Source: Ananas comosus (lineage: Eukaryota > Streptophyta > Magnoliopsida > Poales > Bromeliaceae). From it: a stretch of 64,000 nt of DNA. The notes beneath the pieces were generated by a model that searched no databases, was not told the DNA's origin, and saw nothing but the letters and a program-made list of their open reading frames with translations. Location: NCBI RefSeq assembly GCF_001540865.1, contig NC_033645.1, positions 1,742,182 through 1,806,181 on the forward strand, in the 5' to 3' direction. Within the stretch, counting starts at the first letter, position 1. Each line of letters starts with the position of its first letter. This document shows, piece by piece, positions 9,211 through 21,462 of this stretch. The translations under genes and the position numbers were made by a program.

Positions 9211-11554
9211 GCCCGGTATTTTCTTATACTTTATTTTAATTATTTTCTCTTCAATAATTTGAATCGAGAGAATTTGATTTTTTATAATCCAATCAAATTT
9301 TTAAATAATTTAGATTATCTATATTAAATATAAATATAATTAAAAATAAAAAGAGAGTTTGATGGAGTTTAAAGTAATACTTATTTTAATAAATTTAGTT
9401 CCGAAAATTATATGAAGTATATTAACTAAATTTATAAAGTCAAACAATGCATTCAAATTTTGAAGTTAAAGTATTATTAATCGACTAAAATCAAATATAG
9501 AAAGATTAGATAATTAAAGCAAAATTTTGAAAGATTAGGTAGTTTGTTTTGACTTTGATTTTAATTTCAAACTTCAATATCATATTTATATTCTGATGAA
9601 TGATCAACTTCATATTTAAAATTTTTTAAAATATTCAAATATGATTGGACCTTAAACCCAAAAATTAAAATATAAAAAAATAAATTACTCATTTTGTCCC
9701 AAATTATAAGATGTGTGACATCTTAGTCATTACATTTCTCTTATACTTTTTGTCTTCTTCCGTTATTTTAGCTAAATTTATTTATTTTCTTTAAATATAT
9801 TATTGGTTATTTTTTATATTTATAATTTTATAAAGTTATCTAATTAATAATAAATTGTTTCAAAACATACCCGTAGCTCTAGCAAATCAAAAGGCCTCAA
9901 TTGATGTTAAAGTTGAGGGGGCTATTTCAAGCTATAGCCAATAGCTGAGGGGCCCTTTACAATTTCTCCAAAAAAAAAAAAAAATAATTTGGACTTATTT
10001 TAAATTATTATAATCAAATCTATAATACTATTAATTGACTAAATATTGATAAATTATGATAAAAGATTTTTAGTTATAAAATTTTGGAATATAAAATTTT
10101 TCTACTTTTTGAAATGCATAGATAGTAATTACCCATGTTTAGCACTACGGCCTGAGATTAACTTTCTCACAAGACAGGTGCGAGCGAATCCAAGACTGAA
10201 TACTATTACCGGTCTGTTTTTTTCTCTTTTTTTTTTGTTGACCAAAAAGTCCTTTTTTAAAATAGATATTTTACCTATAATTCAACGACCTAATTAATTT
10301 TGTTGGGCTGTTTAAAGCGACGATTGTATTAACTTTCGCGTTGAAAATATGTTAGACGGAAAAATAAGTTTTATCTTTCTAATATTTTTATGCAAATGTA
10401 AAAGTGTTCTATTTGATGGATTGTTATGTTTATATAGGCTTCTGGAGATTTTGTCGGACAGATAATATATACAGACGATGTTTGCCGAAGCAGTCGTTAA
10501 AATTTATAAATATTTAATCAAGATTAATAAGATAAATTATATCAAAAGATGACAAAAAGGATTGATATTATAATCTTAAATGAATATATTACATTTAAAG
10601 AAGAATGTTTCACCTATTAGTATAATCGACTCTATAGAGCCTTCTGGATGTGGGAAGATGTCATGGTTATTGGGCAAAAGAGGTTAGATCGAAGCATATA
10701 GGTACGGAGTACGCTTTCTGCCATTTTATCAGTAGAGTTATAGAAATTATCTTTGATCATGTATTTATTCAAATAATACTGAGTAGTATATGCTTGTATA
10801 GAAGTGTACAAATATATCACGATCCCCACAACTATACCGCTATTTTGAGATTAGATTCTTATACTATATTATTAATCCAATCTTTTCTGACTTTTATTTA
10901 TTTAATTAAATAATTTTAATTAATTAAGATAAAATTTTATTAAATTGCAGCCAATAATTCTATTAAATTGTAATATTGAAAAACTTATATAGTAAATAAA
11001 ATTAAAATCAATAATAGCTAATAATTTAAATAGAAATTATTATTTAAACATTTTTTTAATAGTAGAAATAACTCAACTAAAATTAGATTTGAAAAAATAT
11101 ATATATATCAAAAGTATACTAGCTGAGGGTAGCCAGTTCAAAATTTTTATATTGAGGGGGTAATTACTAGTCGCACTGTAAGATTGCTTAACAATTCCTA
11201 GTTAGCAGGGCAACTAGAAGAAAGTCGCGCGTCTATGTATTGCCACTTCATGATCAAATTGGTCACAACAAATGTTTCCACCGTCATCTTCACGAGAACA
11301 CATCAATTACTCATTTTTCACATGCCAATTACAAAAGTTAGTCCTCAGGCGTGCTCATTCACTCTTTATACTGTTAAAAGCCAGTGTCTTTTATTGTCGT
11401 CTTGTTTCAAAAGTTTTTTCTATATATATATTAATTATTAATATATATATATATATTATATATCAATATAATATATAAGTATATAAAAGTTATGGTAACT
11501 TCAAGTTTATTTTGTAATAATTAGCTGTGCCTTATTCATTTAGCTAGCTCAACG
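9211..11554. other. 3' flank of RLP unit B, no gene
   Basis: AT-rich. 9709-9969 is identical by eye to 31666-31926. 9985-11110 corresponds to 35390-36440 with many small indels. 11110-11540 corresponds to 18830-19175 and to 36470-36800. The solitary MITE found in those two units is absent here (about 11420-11490). No coding signal. Confidence 0.55.
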
Positions 11555-12295
11555 GGAGCTGGCAAACGAGCGAGCCGTGCTCGCGTTCGAACTCGTGTTC
11601 GGCTCGATATTCGGTCAGCTCCGAGCTCGAATCGAAATTAAATGAGCGCAAGCTTGAACAAATAAAACTTCGAAATTTATTTCAAGCCGAGCTTGAGTAT
11701 TTCTCGCGTCGTTCGATTAGGCTCGAAAGCTCGAAAGGCTCGAATATATATACATATATATATATATATTATATATCTAGAGGCTTTAATTTATTTGGGA
11801 CATTTTTTGTTGGCCCAATAAAATAAACCCAACAGTATCACTGAATGTGAGCCAACTCTAAATTTACATATACACTCTCTCTTTCAGAGCTTTAACTGTT
11901 TGCCATAACCTCAAAACACATGTAAATTCAAATTCTCAAATCAGCAATTTTTTTTGGCCTCTTCTCTCTCTCTCTCTCGACCCCTACCCGTCAGGCACGC
12001 ACCCTAGCTACATTTCTTTTATAATTATTTTGTATTTTGAACTATTGAAAGTGTCGTCTCAAAATTATAGGTAATGATTCTATAAAATATAAACTATTGA
12101 TTATATTTATAGCTCGAGAATCTTCCACATCCGGCTCGTTTAGAGCTCGAGCTCGCTCACTCCGAGAACTTAGGCTCGCTACGCTCGGCTCGAATTAATT
12201 TCAAGGCGGCTTGAGCTAGATTTCAGGCTCGGAATATTATTTCAAGCCGATTTGAGCTGACATAAGATCGCTCGACTCGGGCTGTTTCACCCCTA
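11555..12295. mobile_element. hAT-like non-autonomous DNA transposon
   Basis: The 741-bp insert interrupts a sequence that is continuous at about 19812-19835 and 37452-37475. The ends are inverted and rich in gagctcg/cgagctc blocks; the right end reads inward as a hAT-like aggggtgaaacagcccgag. Flanks are gctcaacg (11547-11554) and ctgcaacg (12296-12303), a likely 8-bp target duplication with one difference. No transposase frame. Confidence 0.6.
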
Positions 12296-12736
12296 CTGCA
12301 ACGCCTACCATGTAAGGGTTTTGTAGTACATGTTATGGAAGATATTATACTAGATTTATTTGAGAAGATTAAGGTTTCTAAGAAAGACTCTTTTTTGGTT
12401 TTACTTTATCAAAGTTACATATTTTGATCACTTTTCGTTTATAAAGATGGTGCCCCCGGGGGGCGCTTGGGGGGGAGGTCTGGTGGCAATATATGATGCT
12501 AAAATTTATGCACTATATTTTTCTGTCTCTCTGTTTTAATTATCTTTTTTTTTTTTTATGCCATGTAAGAAATTTGAGGTTGTTGGGCTTTCTGGCGAGA
12601 GCAATTAAATTTTTTTCTTGAGTAACAAGGATAAACTATGAATTGCGTAGCAATAATAGACTTGTTTTCTGAAACTTCATTCATTATATGAACAGTTCTC
12701 TTTCTCTTTAAGCTTTATTCTGTCCATAACCGACTG

Positions 12737-12871
12737 TTTTCAATGCAAGTTGGTAAGAGTTAAGGTTGGTACCCTCCGATGTCCCAATTGAATTTTAGTT
12801 GATTTCATATTTTCCAGCTAAGTTTATTTTAACAGGAAGTGGATAGGCATGCTGCCTTCTCATCAAAGAAA
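12737..12871 (+). mobile_element. SINE copy in unit B
   Basis: Tracks the family consensus: a gcaagttggtaagag head, a B-box-like block, the tagctaagtttatttt-type tail and the gcatgctgcc end. It carries several indels. In units C and E the same locus has a solo LTR inserted at its left edge; here the site is empty (ctgtt at 12734-12738 followed directly by the SINE). Confidence 0.65.
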
Positions 12872-13228
12872 ACTTTATTCTGCATATGCAACTTTAAATC
12901 CTTGTATTACGAGGTTAGTCAAATTAATTCCTCACAATACTCTTATTATGAGAAGGGACGATTTGTTCTTTCTTTTAAGGCATAAATTAATTGCAAGCAG
13001 ATATAATGCAGAACATATATAAAAGGGGTAATCGCATGCAACATTACCACCTTTCTCAAAAACCCGCATTTCACATATAAACCTCAAAGAAAAAGAAAAA
13101 AAAAATGATTATATCCATGGGAAGTAGAAATTTTATTTAAGGCAACCCGTATATACGAGGAAATCTTGTGAATTATAAGAAAAGGCAAGAAACCACACTA
13201 CATAAAAGAAAATTGTAAAATCTAGATT
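12872..13228. other. Downstream flank of RLP B
   Basis: Homologous to 21060-21415 and 38693-39041, the stretch between the SINE and the RLP stop. It is AT-rich with no gene, and probably includes the 3' UTR of the RLP genes. Confidence 0.5.
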
Positions 13229-16134
13229 ACATCCGTGGCATTTTCTGTTCAACTTCTCAAACTTAGTTACTATCATCACATATAATTTGTCGTAAAGCTA
13301 TCAATCGTTTTGAAAATAGATGCTACTTCCAAGACTCCTTGAATATTAAGATACCGCACCACCCAGAATCCAAGCCGACGAACGCTAAGCCAATGCTGAG
13401 GTATGGCCATGTTGATTAGATCCATCAGGGTTAGTCGTTCCAACTCATTAGGCATGTGTTTCATTTTCAGTACAATTCTTCCCCGTGGGAGGTCCACAAA
13501 GATAAGTGTGCCAATATAAATTGAAGGGTTTTGAGTGTGCTCAATTGATTTCTCTTTGGAATCCTTCCAGATAAATTGTTGTAAGATAAATTCAGGTAGT
13601 TCAAAAATGTCAAAGCCGACAAGTTTTTGTGGAATGGCACCTTGAAGCTCTATTAGTGAGAGTCCAGTGATTCTAGAGAGCGCATGTCACCTAACCTTTC
13701 CGGAATCATTCCAGTTAGATGATTTTCCGATAAATTCAAACTATGCAATATCGCAAGTGCAACTATCTCTTCTGGATTTGACCGCTTTAAATTATTTTCC
13801 GAGAGGTCCATAATCTTGAGAAGATAAATGGTGGAGAATATTTGATACTCTTTCTCATGTATTACAACAAGCAAGTTATTACTGTAGTCAAAATATAAAG
13901 GTCCTCTCGTCAACAGAAAATCCTTTCCATCATAACTGTGAATTGTAGGATAGATCATCGCGCTGAATTACCAAAAGAGCGTGGATTGATCCTGTCAAAT
14001 GTTTATGCGCGAAGATCCAAGAATTGAGGTAACGAGTGTCCAAGTTGCGAAGGAATTTCTCCCACAAATATTGGACCTCAGCTGCAATATTACTAGATCC
14101 ATGCAAGTTTTCACCTATCCATACTTGGATTTTCCCTGTGAGTTTGTTGTTGCTAAGGTCAAGGAACAATAAATTATAGCAATGCTGCAGTTCAAAGGAA
14201 GTTCTCCATAAAAAGTGTTATTGTTGAGGTGCAATAATGTGAGCGAGCTCAGGAACAATTGAAGAAGGAATTTCCGCGGCAAGATTGTTGTTTGAAAAAT
14301 CCAGACTAAAAGGCGGTGAATTGTTCCAGCATTGAGGGACTCCTCCTGGATAAAGAGTTGTTTGATAGCTCCAGAACTTCTAGAATTTTATTTACATATA
14401 TAAGATGGGATACTACCGTTAATCTGATTGCTTGATAGTAACAAAGAACTTAATTGCAGCATGTTCGAGATTGGTGAGAGGAAGGGTCCTGATATAGAAT
14501 TTCTGAGAGATCTAATATTACAAGCGTGTTTGGCAAAGATGGAATTGGGCCTTCAAGTTTGTTAGACCCAAAATAAAGCTCATCTAGGATTGTAATTGCA
14601 AGGACATGGGCACTTGCCTCTAATCTGATTATGAGAGAGGTCTAGATACTACAATATGTGAATTCCAAAACATTCGGAAGTGTCTGTGATCCCTGTGTTT
14701 GGACAGATTTAGAGAGACAATTTGCATTTGCCATCGAAGCAATGCTGGAAAATAGAGGCCTGCGAAAATTGACAGAGAATCTAAAGCAAGAGATACAAGT
14801 TGAAACGGAGAATCCACTTGTTATCCACGTCAATGAATCAAGAATTTGAGCGCTAGGCTCAAGTACTTCAAGTTTGATAGGTTGGCAAAATGAGCTTCAG
14901 ATATGACACTTTGCAAGGAATTATAAAGAAGGTCTAACATAGCAAATTTGGAGTCTCCCAATTCCACTAGGAAAGGCCTGCTAGTGAATTATTGCTGAGA
15001 TCAAAGAGTATCTAGATTCTTAATCTCCTCTAGCCATCCAAATAACTCCCATGAAGCTTGTATTTCCTAAAGTAGTTCCCATATTCTTCCATGAGCAAGA
15101 AGCGCCTTTATACAGCTCTGCAATATCCCACCGATGCCCAGACCGCTCAAGTCTATAGCTCGCAGATTGCCAACAAATTTTTAATTGTCTGTATGGTCTT
15201 TCAGAATCATAAGTCACATTCCTAAATACAGAACTGTTGAGAGAAGTTATGTTTCCAAGAGAGTGGGATCGTCATGAAACCAGGAATTCTGAGATCGAGA
15301 TAGGAAAGCTTTGGTAATGATCCACAGCCAAGTTGGCAGGGTGGTATTAAAGGGGCCATTATACTAATATCAAGAGATTCTAGATATGTAAGTTGACATG
15401 AGAAAGAGATGTTGGAATATTAGTAAGCTGGCATGAGATAAATAATAATTCTTGTAGAAAGTGCAACGTGTTTACTATTCATACACGGTCTGTAGCATTG
15501 GATAGGTTTAGCATGCTTAAATCAAGAACACCTAATGAGAGACAACCGAGAGAGCCATGAAAGGTCACCAACGCAAGTTGTGGGAAGCAAAAGGCCTCAC
15601 CCAAACGCAGAGTATACAGTCGAGAGAGATTACTGATCTGAAGAGGGGATTTACAAGTAAGAGTGAACAGAGAGGTCAAGATAGCGAAGATTAGATAGTG
15701 TGAGTTGCACAAGGTATTTCACACACTGAAATTAGAATTAGAGAGATCAAGATGCATCAAAGCTTTTAACGAACCATAAATTTCGGGATAGAGGATTCCA
15801 CCAAATCATTCCAACTAAGATCGAGGCGACTTAAATGACTTAAATAAAGTAAAGTGGATGATCTCACCGCGCAGGGCACAATCGAATGAATTGGCATCGC
15901 AGTTATAATTGTTTCGAAGGTGAGTTCACAAGTGGCCGGTGTTTGATTGTCGAACTATCCTTCAAGTGCTACAACAATCGCCCGACGCCCACGAAGAACA
16001 ATCGACCGCGGTTCAATAATACCAGCTTTGAGCAAAGGAGTGCCTCCCTTTCGATCTCGAAGCACCGCTTGTTAGGATACAATGATGGCTAAAAACCATA
16101 CAGAGAAAGAAAGTGCTAGCACACGAGTATGCAT
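13229..16134 (-). pseudogene. RLP B: indel-riddled EIX2-type RLP copy
   Basis: Aligns along its whole length with RLP E, from the start codon at 16132-16134 to the stop region near 13229, but frame is lost every 50-150 bp. Short open pieces still read as LRRs (for example NLLVVIHEKEYQ near 13870 and [16 protein letters not shown] near 14130). The 5' half resembles D and A, while the 3' third resembles E. Most changes are 1-3 base insertions or deletions, often extra single bases, rather than substitutions. This could be a decayed pseudogene. It looks equally like uncorrected single-molecule reads used to fill a gap, so the gene's true state is unknown. Confidence 0.8.
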
Positions 16135-17838
16135 GGTTGTGGCCTCGCGTGACAGTATATTTTTAACAGCTCTACACAATGGCATGGCGGCTTTATATAG
16201 ATCCGTGCGCAAAACACACGTGTACTTATTAGGTCTCTCTCTATGTTAATTGGGACCATTGGGAGAAATGAATACGGCCGCGTATAGAAGAAGCTAATTA
16301 GACGCCCAGTCAATGATGTGAGGAATAATGTTTACGCATTATTAGTGACAATAGTTGCACTTGTTTGAAAATTCAAACTAACTTTGATAACGTTGTACGT
16401 AAAAATTCATGAATTTTAAAATTTTGCCATATTGGCGCAAGTAGTCAACTCTAAGATTCGACATGCCACTAAGGGATTGTTGTTTTGATCTAGAAAGCAA
16501 ACAAGTGTCTAATAACAATAAACTGAAAGTTGTACTAATTCTATTGAAAAGTTCATCAAATTTGGTAATTTTAATTACTTTGTAGTAAATGAAACTTAAT
16601 TAATATATACCTGCTGATAGCTGAATTTAAAACTAGAATGCATATCTGCAACCACATCTAGAGTTTAATATCTAAGCCATCTTTGATTTCGGTTAAGATA
16701 TATAGAATTTCACCAGCGAGAAAAGAAAACGTTTTTATGCTTCGTCTAAACCCTTGAATTTATAAGTAAACGTTCAATGAGATTAGGCTATATCTTATAG
16801 TATTATGCTGGAATACTTTTAAAAGCACACGGCATTCATTTTTATTTCTTAAACGTCTATGGCTTAATTACTATTTGGTGGTTGTACTTTTATAGATTTT
16901 AGGGTTAAAAACTCATAAGTACGTGAATAATACGTGCTTTTAAAAATATTATAGCTCAACTTATATCTCATATGCCCCTATATCTAAAGTAGTAACTAAA
17001 AGAGCAAAGTGAATTTTAATCCAAAATCGAATGAAACATCACAACAATTTAGACACTGAATATAGGCAACATGAATCACACTAATGTGGGCCCGAAGGAT
17101 AATGCATAATATAAAAATAATGTTCGGGATGAGCAAAAATTAATCCCCATTAACATTGTGGAAAAGGATATAAAGCAGAAGAGCCAAGTCCATCCCATTA
17201 GTATTTAACAAAAATAAAGTTGATAACTTTAGTAAGTGGCTAGCCCTTTTAGTAAGTGCTTGACCCAACGTCAAACACTAAAAGAATTTATTTTCTCTTA
17301 TTTGGATTCAAATATAAAAAATAAAAAATAATAAAAATGGGTAGAAATTCGCAATTTACGGTGATACTATATTTGCCCCGATACCAATTTGTTATAAAAA
17401 GAACATAAAAGATCTAACTCATCGCGTGTGAAAATTAAATAGCAAAAAAAAATTGAGAAAGTGAGAAGTAAAATAAAATACATAAATATTTACATGGTTC
17501 GAGACGTATAAGGAGTGAAGATTTTCATTATAATCAAAATGGCGTACAAAAATTACTTTTCATCGCGATATGTAGAATGCAATAGATAACGCATATATAA
17601 AAATTGGGACTCAAAATACAAACAACGTGAGTCATATATACTAATATGGGCCTAATAGATAATGCATATATAAACAATAATATTTTGATAGACCGATAAT
17701 AGTAAGTAATGCTCGTGGAAAAGCAGGCATAAAGGCCCAAGTCAATTCTAAGTGTGGCAAAGAAATTAAAGAGGCAAAACTTTCGTTATTTAGTGGAGGA
17801 CTCCAAGTCACAAGGCCCAAGGACTTTTTTTAAATAAA
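16135..17838. other. Upstream flank of RLP B grading into 3' flank of unit C
   Basis: The TATA region of B lies near 16190 (gctttatatag on plus). 16135-16510 matches the flanks of A and D. 16520-17838 matches 33065-34398, and 16520-16690 also matches 29175-29350. AT-rich with no coding frame. The stretch 17636-17700 is the empty site for the MULE that ends at 946. Confidence 0.55.
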
Positions 17839-18375
17839 GGATAAAGTGTATCAAGTTAGCCCCTGTGGTTTCATATTTTCTCATTTTACTATCCTGTGAT
17901 TTAAAGTGTATCAAGTTAGTACCCTGTGGTTTCATTTTTCTTTTTTTTATTATCTATTTTACTATTTTTTTTCGTTAAATCAGTGATAAAGTTAAAACTA
18001 AAGGGTACTAAAGTAATTATTCGATAAACTTAGATAGGATATCTGAAGTTTTTTGTATATAATTTAACGAAATATTAACGGAGGAAAAAAAAATTAGTGA
18101 CAAAGTTAAAACTAAAAAGTATTAAAGTAAATATTCGATAAACCTAGGTAGGGTATCTAAAGTTTATGTAATAATTTAACGAAATATCAACAGAGAAGCC
18201 GACGAAAAAAAGAAAATGAAACCACAGGGTATTAAATTGATGCACTTTAAATCAGAGGGTACTAAAATGAGAAAGTGTGAAATCACAAAGTACTAAATTA
18301 ATACACTTTAAATCACATAGTACTAAAATGACAAAAGGCGAAACCATATAGGTGGTATTTGAAATTTTCCCAAAA
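17839..18375. mobile_element. Long-TIR MITE with sub-repeats (copy 2)
   Basis: Same family as 1148-2330 but without the 0.5-kb insert: left arm with accctgtggtttc modules, right arm with the inverse, ending in tggtatttgaaattttccc. About 540 bp. It occupies the same place in the unit as copies 1 and 3, so it predates the duplications. Confidence 0.65.
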
Positions 18376-19170
18376 AAAAAAACAAAAACAAAAACATTCT
18401 TTTTTTTTTTCCTTTTGGATAAAAGGAAATTTTACTTATACATTCTAATAATAAAATGTAAATCTTACACCCTCTATTCCAAGGCTTCTAGAAATTTAAA
18501 TAATTTTTAGTAAAAAATAAATAAATAATTGAAGTGACAAGTAAAAGTTAATGGTCTTTGGATAGAAAAAGTATAAAATATACATCCCATCGAACTCAGG
18601 ATCTCCGGGTTTAATATCATGTTAAATATACAAAATAATCATTATTCTTTAAACGCTTAAGTTGCACGAGAACGATATTTTTAATAATTATATTCAACAG
18701 GAGTGTACCAGCTACATTGCTTTTGGATAAATTATAGTTTTAGTCTTAAAACTATAAGACTGGTAACATTTTGGTACTTAATTTTTAGTTTGTTATAATT
18801 TTAACTGAACTAAAATAAATTAAGATTTTGAAAAAAAAAATATATATCAATGAAAAGTATATAGCTGAGGTAGCCATTTCAAAAAATTTTATAGTTGAGG
18901 GGGTAATTAAGTCGGCACCGTAAGATTCTACAATTGCCCAGTCTAGCAGGGCCAACAGAGAGAGTCGTGTCTTCAATTGCCGACTTCATGCATCAAATTG
19001 TAACACAAATGCTTTCCACCGCTCATCACGAGAACCACATCCAAATTACTCATTTTAATGCATTAAAAAGTTAGCTCCTCAGCGTGCTATTCACTCTTTA
19101 TACTGTTCTAAAAAGCCCCAGGGTTCTTATTGTGCCTTGTTTAAAAAGCTTTTCCATAACCCTATATATA
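18376..19170. other. Unit C flank, no gene
   Basis: AT-rich. 18376-18800 matches 34946-35370. From 18805 onward it matches 36440 onward nearly perfectly. About 1.07 kb present at 35370-36440 is missing here, so unit C carries a deletion (or the other copy an insertion) at about 18800. Confidence 0.6.
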
Positions 19171-19715
19171 TTGGCCATGGCTACTATACTATTATGAGTA
19201 TTGGAGCTCTCATACTCATAAGTTGTTTTCAATGATGGAGCTTCTGAATCGACGATCCAGTCCGTTAAATATGATCTAGAGTATTTGAAACTTCTAAAAA
19301 ATAAATTTCGTAAATTTTCGAAATCATAATAAAGTCCATCAAATGGGCATAAAATGAACGGTCAAAATCGAACGACGTTCTAAAAAAGGATGATCGGATC
19401 CTTCAATTCAAGATCGGAGTTATTGATCTTTATGTATGTAGTGAATAGAATTTTCTATCAAAAATTCAACAAATTCCGATCCTTTTACACCGTTAAACTA
19501 GCAAGTATCCCATACCGGCCGTTAAAAATTGTCAAATTTGTGACCTCTTGATCGTAAGGTAAATGATGTCGAAAAATTATAAAATTTGATTTCTAGAAGT
19601 TTTAAATGCTGTAAATAACGTTTAACGGTGTGGATCGTCGATTCGGAAGTTTTATCATCGAAAACAACTTATGAGTACGAGGGTGATCGTACTCATAATA
19701 GTATAGTAGCCGGAC
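19171..19715. mobile_element. 545-bp MITE with ~95-bp inverted ends (unit C copy)
   Basis: Left end tggctactatactattatg and right end cataatagtatagtagccgg are inverted repeats that continue for about 95 bp, including caacttatgagtac blocks. The flanks repeat cctatatata (19161-19170 and 19716-19725), a target duplication of about 10 bp that is plausible but AT-rich. Size and duplication length suggest a Mutator-type MITE. The unit E copy is at 36805-37349; unit B lacks it. Confidence 0.75.
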
Positions 19716-20244
19716 CCTATATATATATATATAACTGTTATGGTACATCTCAAGATTATACTTTAGAGGAAAGAAATTTCTTTTGTAATAATTAGCTGTG
19801 TCCTTAATCTTTAGCTAGCTCAACGCCTACCATGTAAAAGGGTTTTGTTACATGTATGGGAAGACTATATACTGGATTTATTTGAAATTAAGGTTTCTAA
19901 GAAAAGACTTTTTTTTGGCTTTTACTTTATTCAAAGTACAATTTTTGATCCATTTTCGTTTATAAAGATAGGTCTGTGGCCAAATATATGACGTAAAATA
20001 TTTATGCACTATATTTTTCTCTCTCTGTTTTAATTATCTTTTTTTTTTTTTTATGCATAAGAAATTTGGGTGGTTGGGCTTTTTTTAGCGATAGCAAGTA
20101 AATTTTTTTTTTGACTAAACAGGGATAAACTCTATTTTAGAGCGTGATAGCAATTAAATAGTAGACCATTGTTTTCTTAAACTTATTTTTATAATGAAGC
20201 AGTTCTCTTTCTCTTCTAACTTTTATTCTGTCATACCGACTGTT
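19716..20244. other. Unit C 3' flank between MITE and solo LTR
   Basis: AT-rich and nearly identical to 37350-37880. It holds a fragment of the family-1 LINE tail (about 20107-20160, gactaaacagggataaac). No gene. Confidence 0.5.
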
Positions 20245-20925
20245 TGTTATATTTGGTTTAGATTTGTAGTTATCTAAATTGGAGTTAAATCCTAATTTAA
20301 TTGGGATTGAATATAATTTAGATTTAATTTGGCATATATGGGTTATGAGTCGGAATCTAATTTCTAATTGAATTAGGATTAGACTCTATTTAGAAGGCAT
20401 GTATTATAAATACATGCTACGGCCAAATTAATCGGTGCGACCAAATTAAGATGCCACGTTCTAATTAAGCCAAGCAATGCATGTTGGTTCCAGACGATCA
20501 AGAAGCCGCCGCCACCAAATCAAGAAGCCATGCACTAATTAAATTCAAGTTGCTTGTAGTCCGTACGGCTAAGAGGAGAGTGGCCGCGGCTCTAATTAAG
20601 GTTGCATATTAGAGAGAGCCGCTAATTAGCCGCATGTGCTAATTGAAGGCCAATTTTGATGGTCCGTACGGATTGGTGAGAGAGAAGTTTTTTTTTTCTC
20701 GAGTTTCTTGTTGCGGTGTTTCGGATTTAATTACGTTTTGATCTTTTGAGAGATTTTCTTATACTCCGCCTTTTCGACATTAATAAATTATTTGTTCCGT
20801 CGTCGTCCGTGGACGTAGGCCGTTGGCCGAACCACGTAAATATCGGTGTGTTCTTTCCGCTTATCTTTTCTTTTATTGCATTAAGTTATTTTCTGGATCT
20901 ATTTTTCGCCGTTCCGATTTTAACA
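20245..20925. mobile_element. Solo LTR (copia-like), unit C copy
   Basis: 681 bp beginning TGTTATATTT and ending TTTTAACA, flanked by perfect 5-bp target repeats ctgtt (20240-20244 and 20926-20930). The interior has a TATA-like tattataaatacatgc and a copia-style ggccgaaccacgtaaat block near 20825. No internal retroviral-type genes are present, so it is a recombination remnant. The unit E copy is at 37881-38560 with the same target repeat; unit B has the empty site at 12734-12738. Confidence 0.85.
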
Positions 20926-20930
20926 CTGTT

Positions 20931-21060
20931 CTCAGCGCAAGTGGCAAAGAGTTTGATGGTTGGTACCCGATGTCCCAAGTTTGAATCATAGTTGATTCAC
21001 ATTTTCAGCTAAGCTTATTTTAAACGAAGTGGATAGCATACTGCCTTTCTCTCAAAAAAA
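20931..21060 (+). mobile_element. SINE copy (unit C)
   Basis: A-box-like gcgcaagtggcaaagagttt, B-box-like aagtttgaatcatagtt, tail agctaagcttattttaaacg, then gcatactgcc and an A-rich end. The solo LTR landed directly at its 5' edge. Confidence 0.7.
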
Positions 21061-21461
21061 GCCTCTAATTCTGTCATATGCAACTTTTAAATCCTTGTAT
21101 TACGAAGGTTAGTAAATTAATTCCTCACAATACTCTTATTATACGAGAAGGGACGATTTGTTCTTTTCTTTTTAAGCATAAATTAATTAGCAAGCAGGAA
21201 TATAATGAGAACATAAAAAGGGGTAATGCATGCAACACTACCCACTTTCTCAAAACCAGCATTTCACATTAATACTCAAAGAAAAAAAAAAATCTCCCAT
21301 GAAGTAGAAATTATTATTAAGCAAACCCTATATACAGGAGAATCTTGTGAAATTATAAGAAAAACAAGAAACACACCATACATAAAGATAAATTATAGAA
21401 ATCAGACTTCATCCGTGCATTTTTCTATTCAACCTTCTCAAACTTATTACTATCATCACAT
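21061..21461. other. Downstream flank of RLP C
   Basis: Matches 38693-39094 almost exactly, running to a point about 52 bp inside where the RLP stop should lie. It ends at the 'n' (21462). About 178 bp of gene 3' end, compared with E, is missing at this joint. Confidence 0.6.
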
Positions 21462-21462
21462 N

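Noticed and set aside
20746..20991. 81-codon plus frame (and its twin at 38381-38626)
   Set aside because: It lies inside the solo LTR and SINE; the duplication explains why it is 'conserved'.
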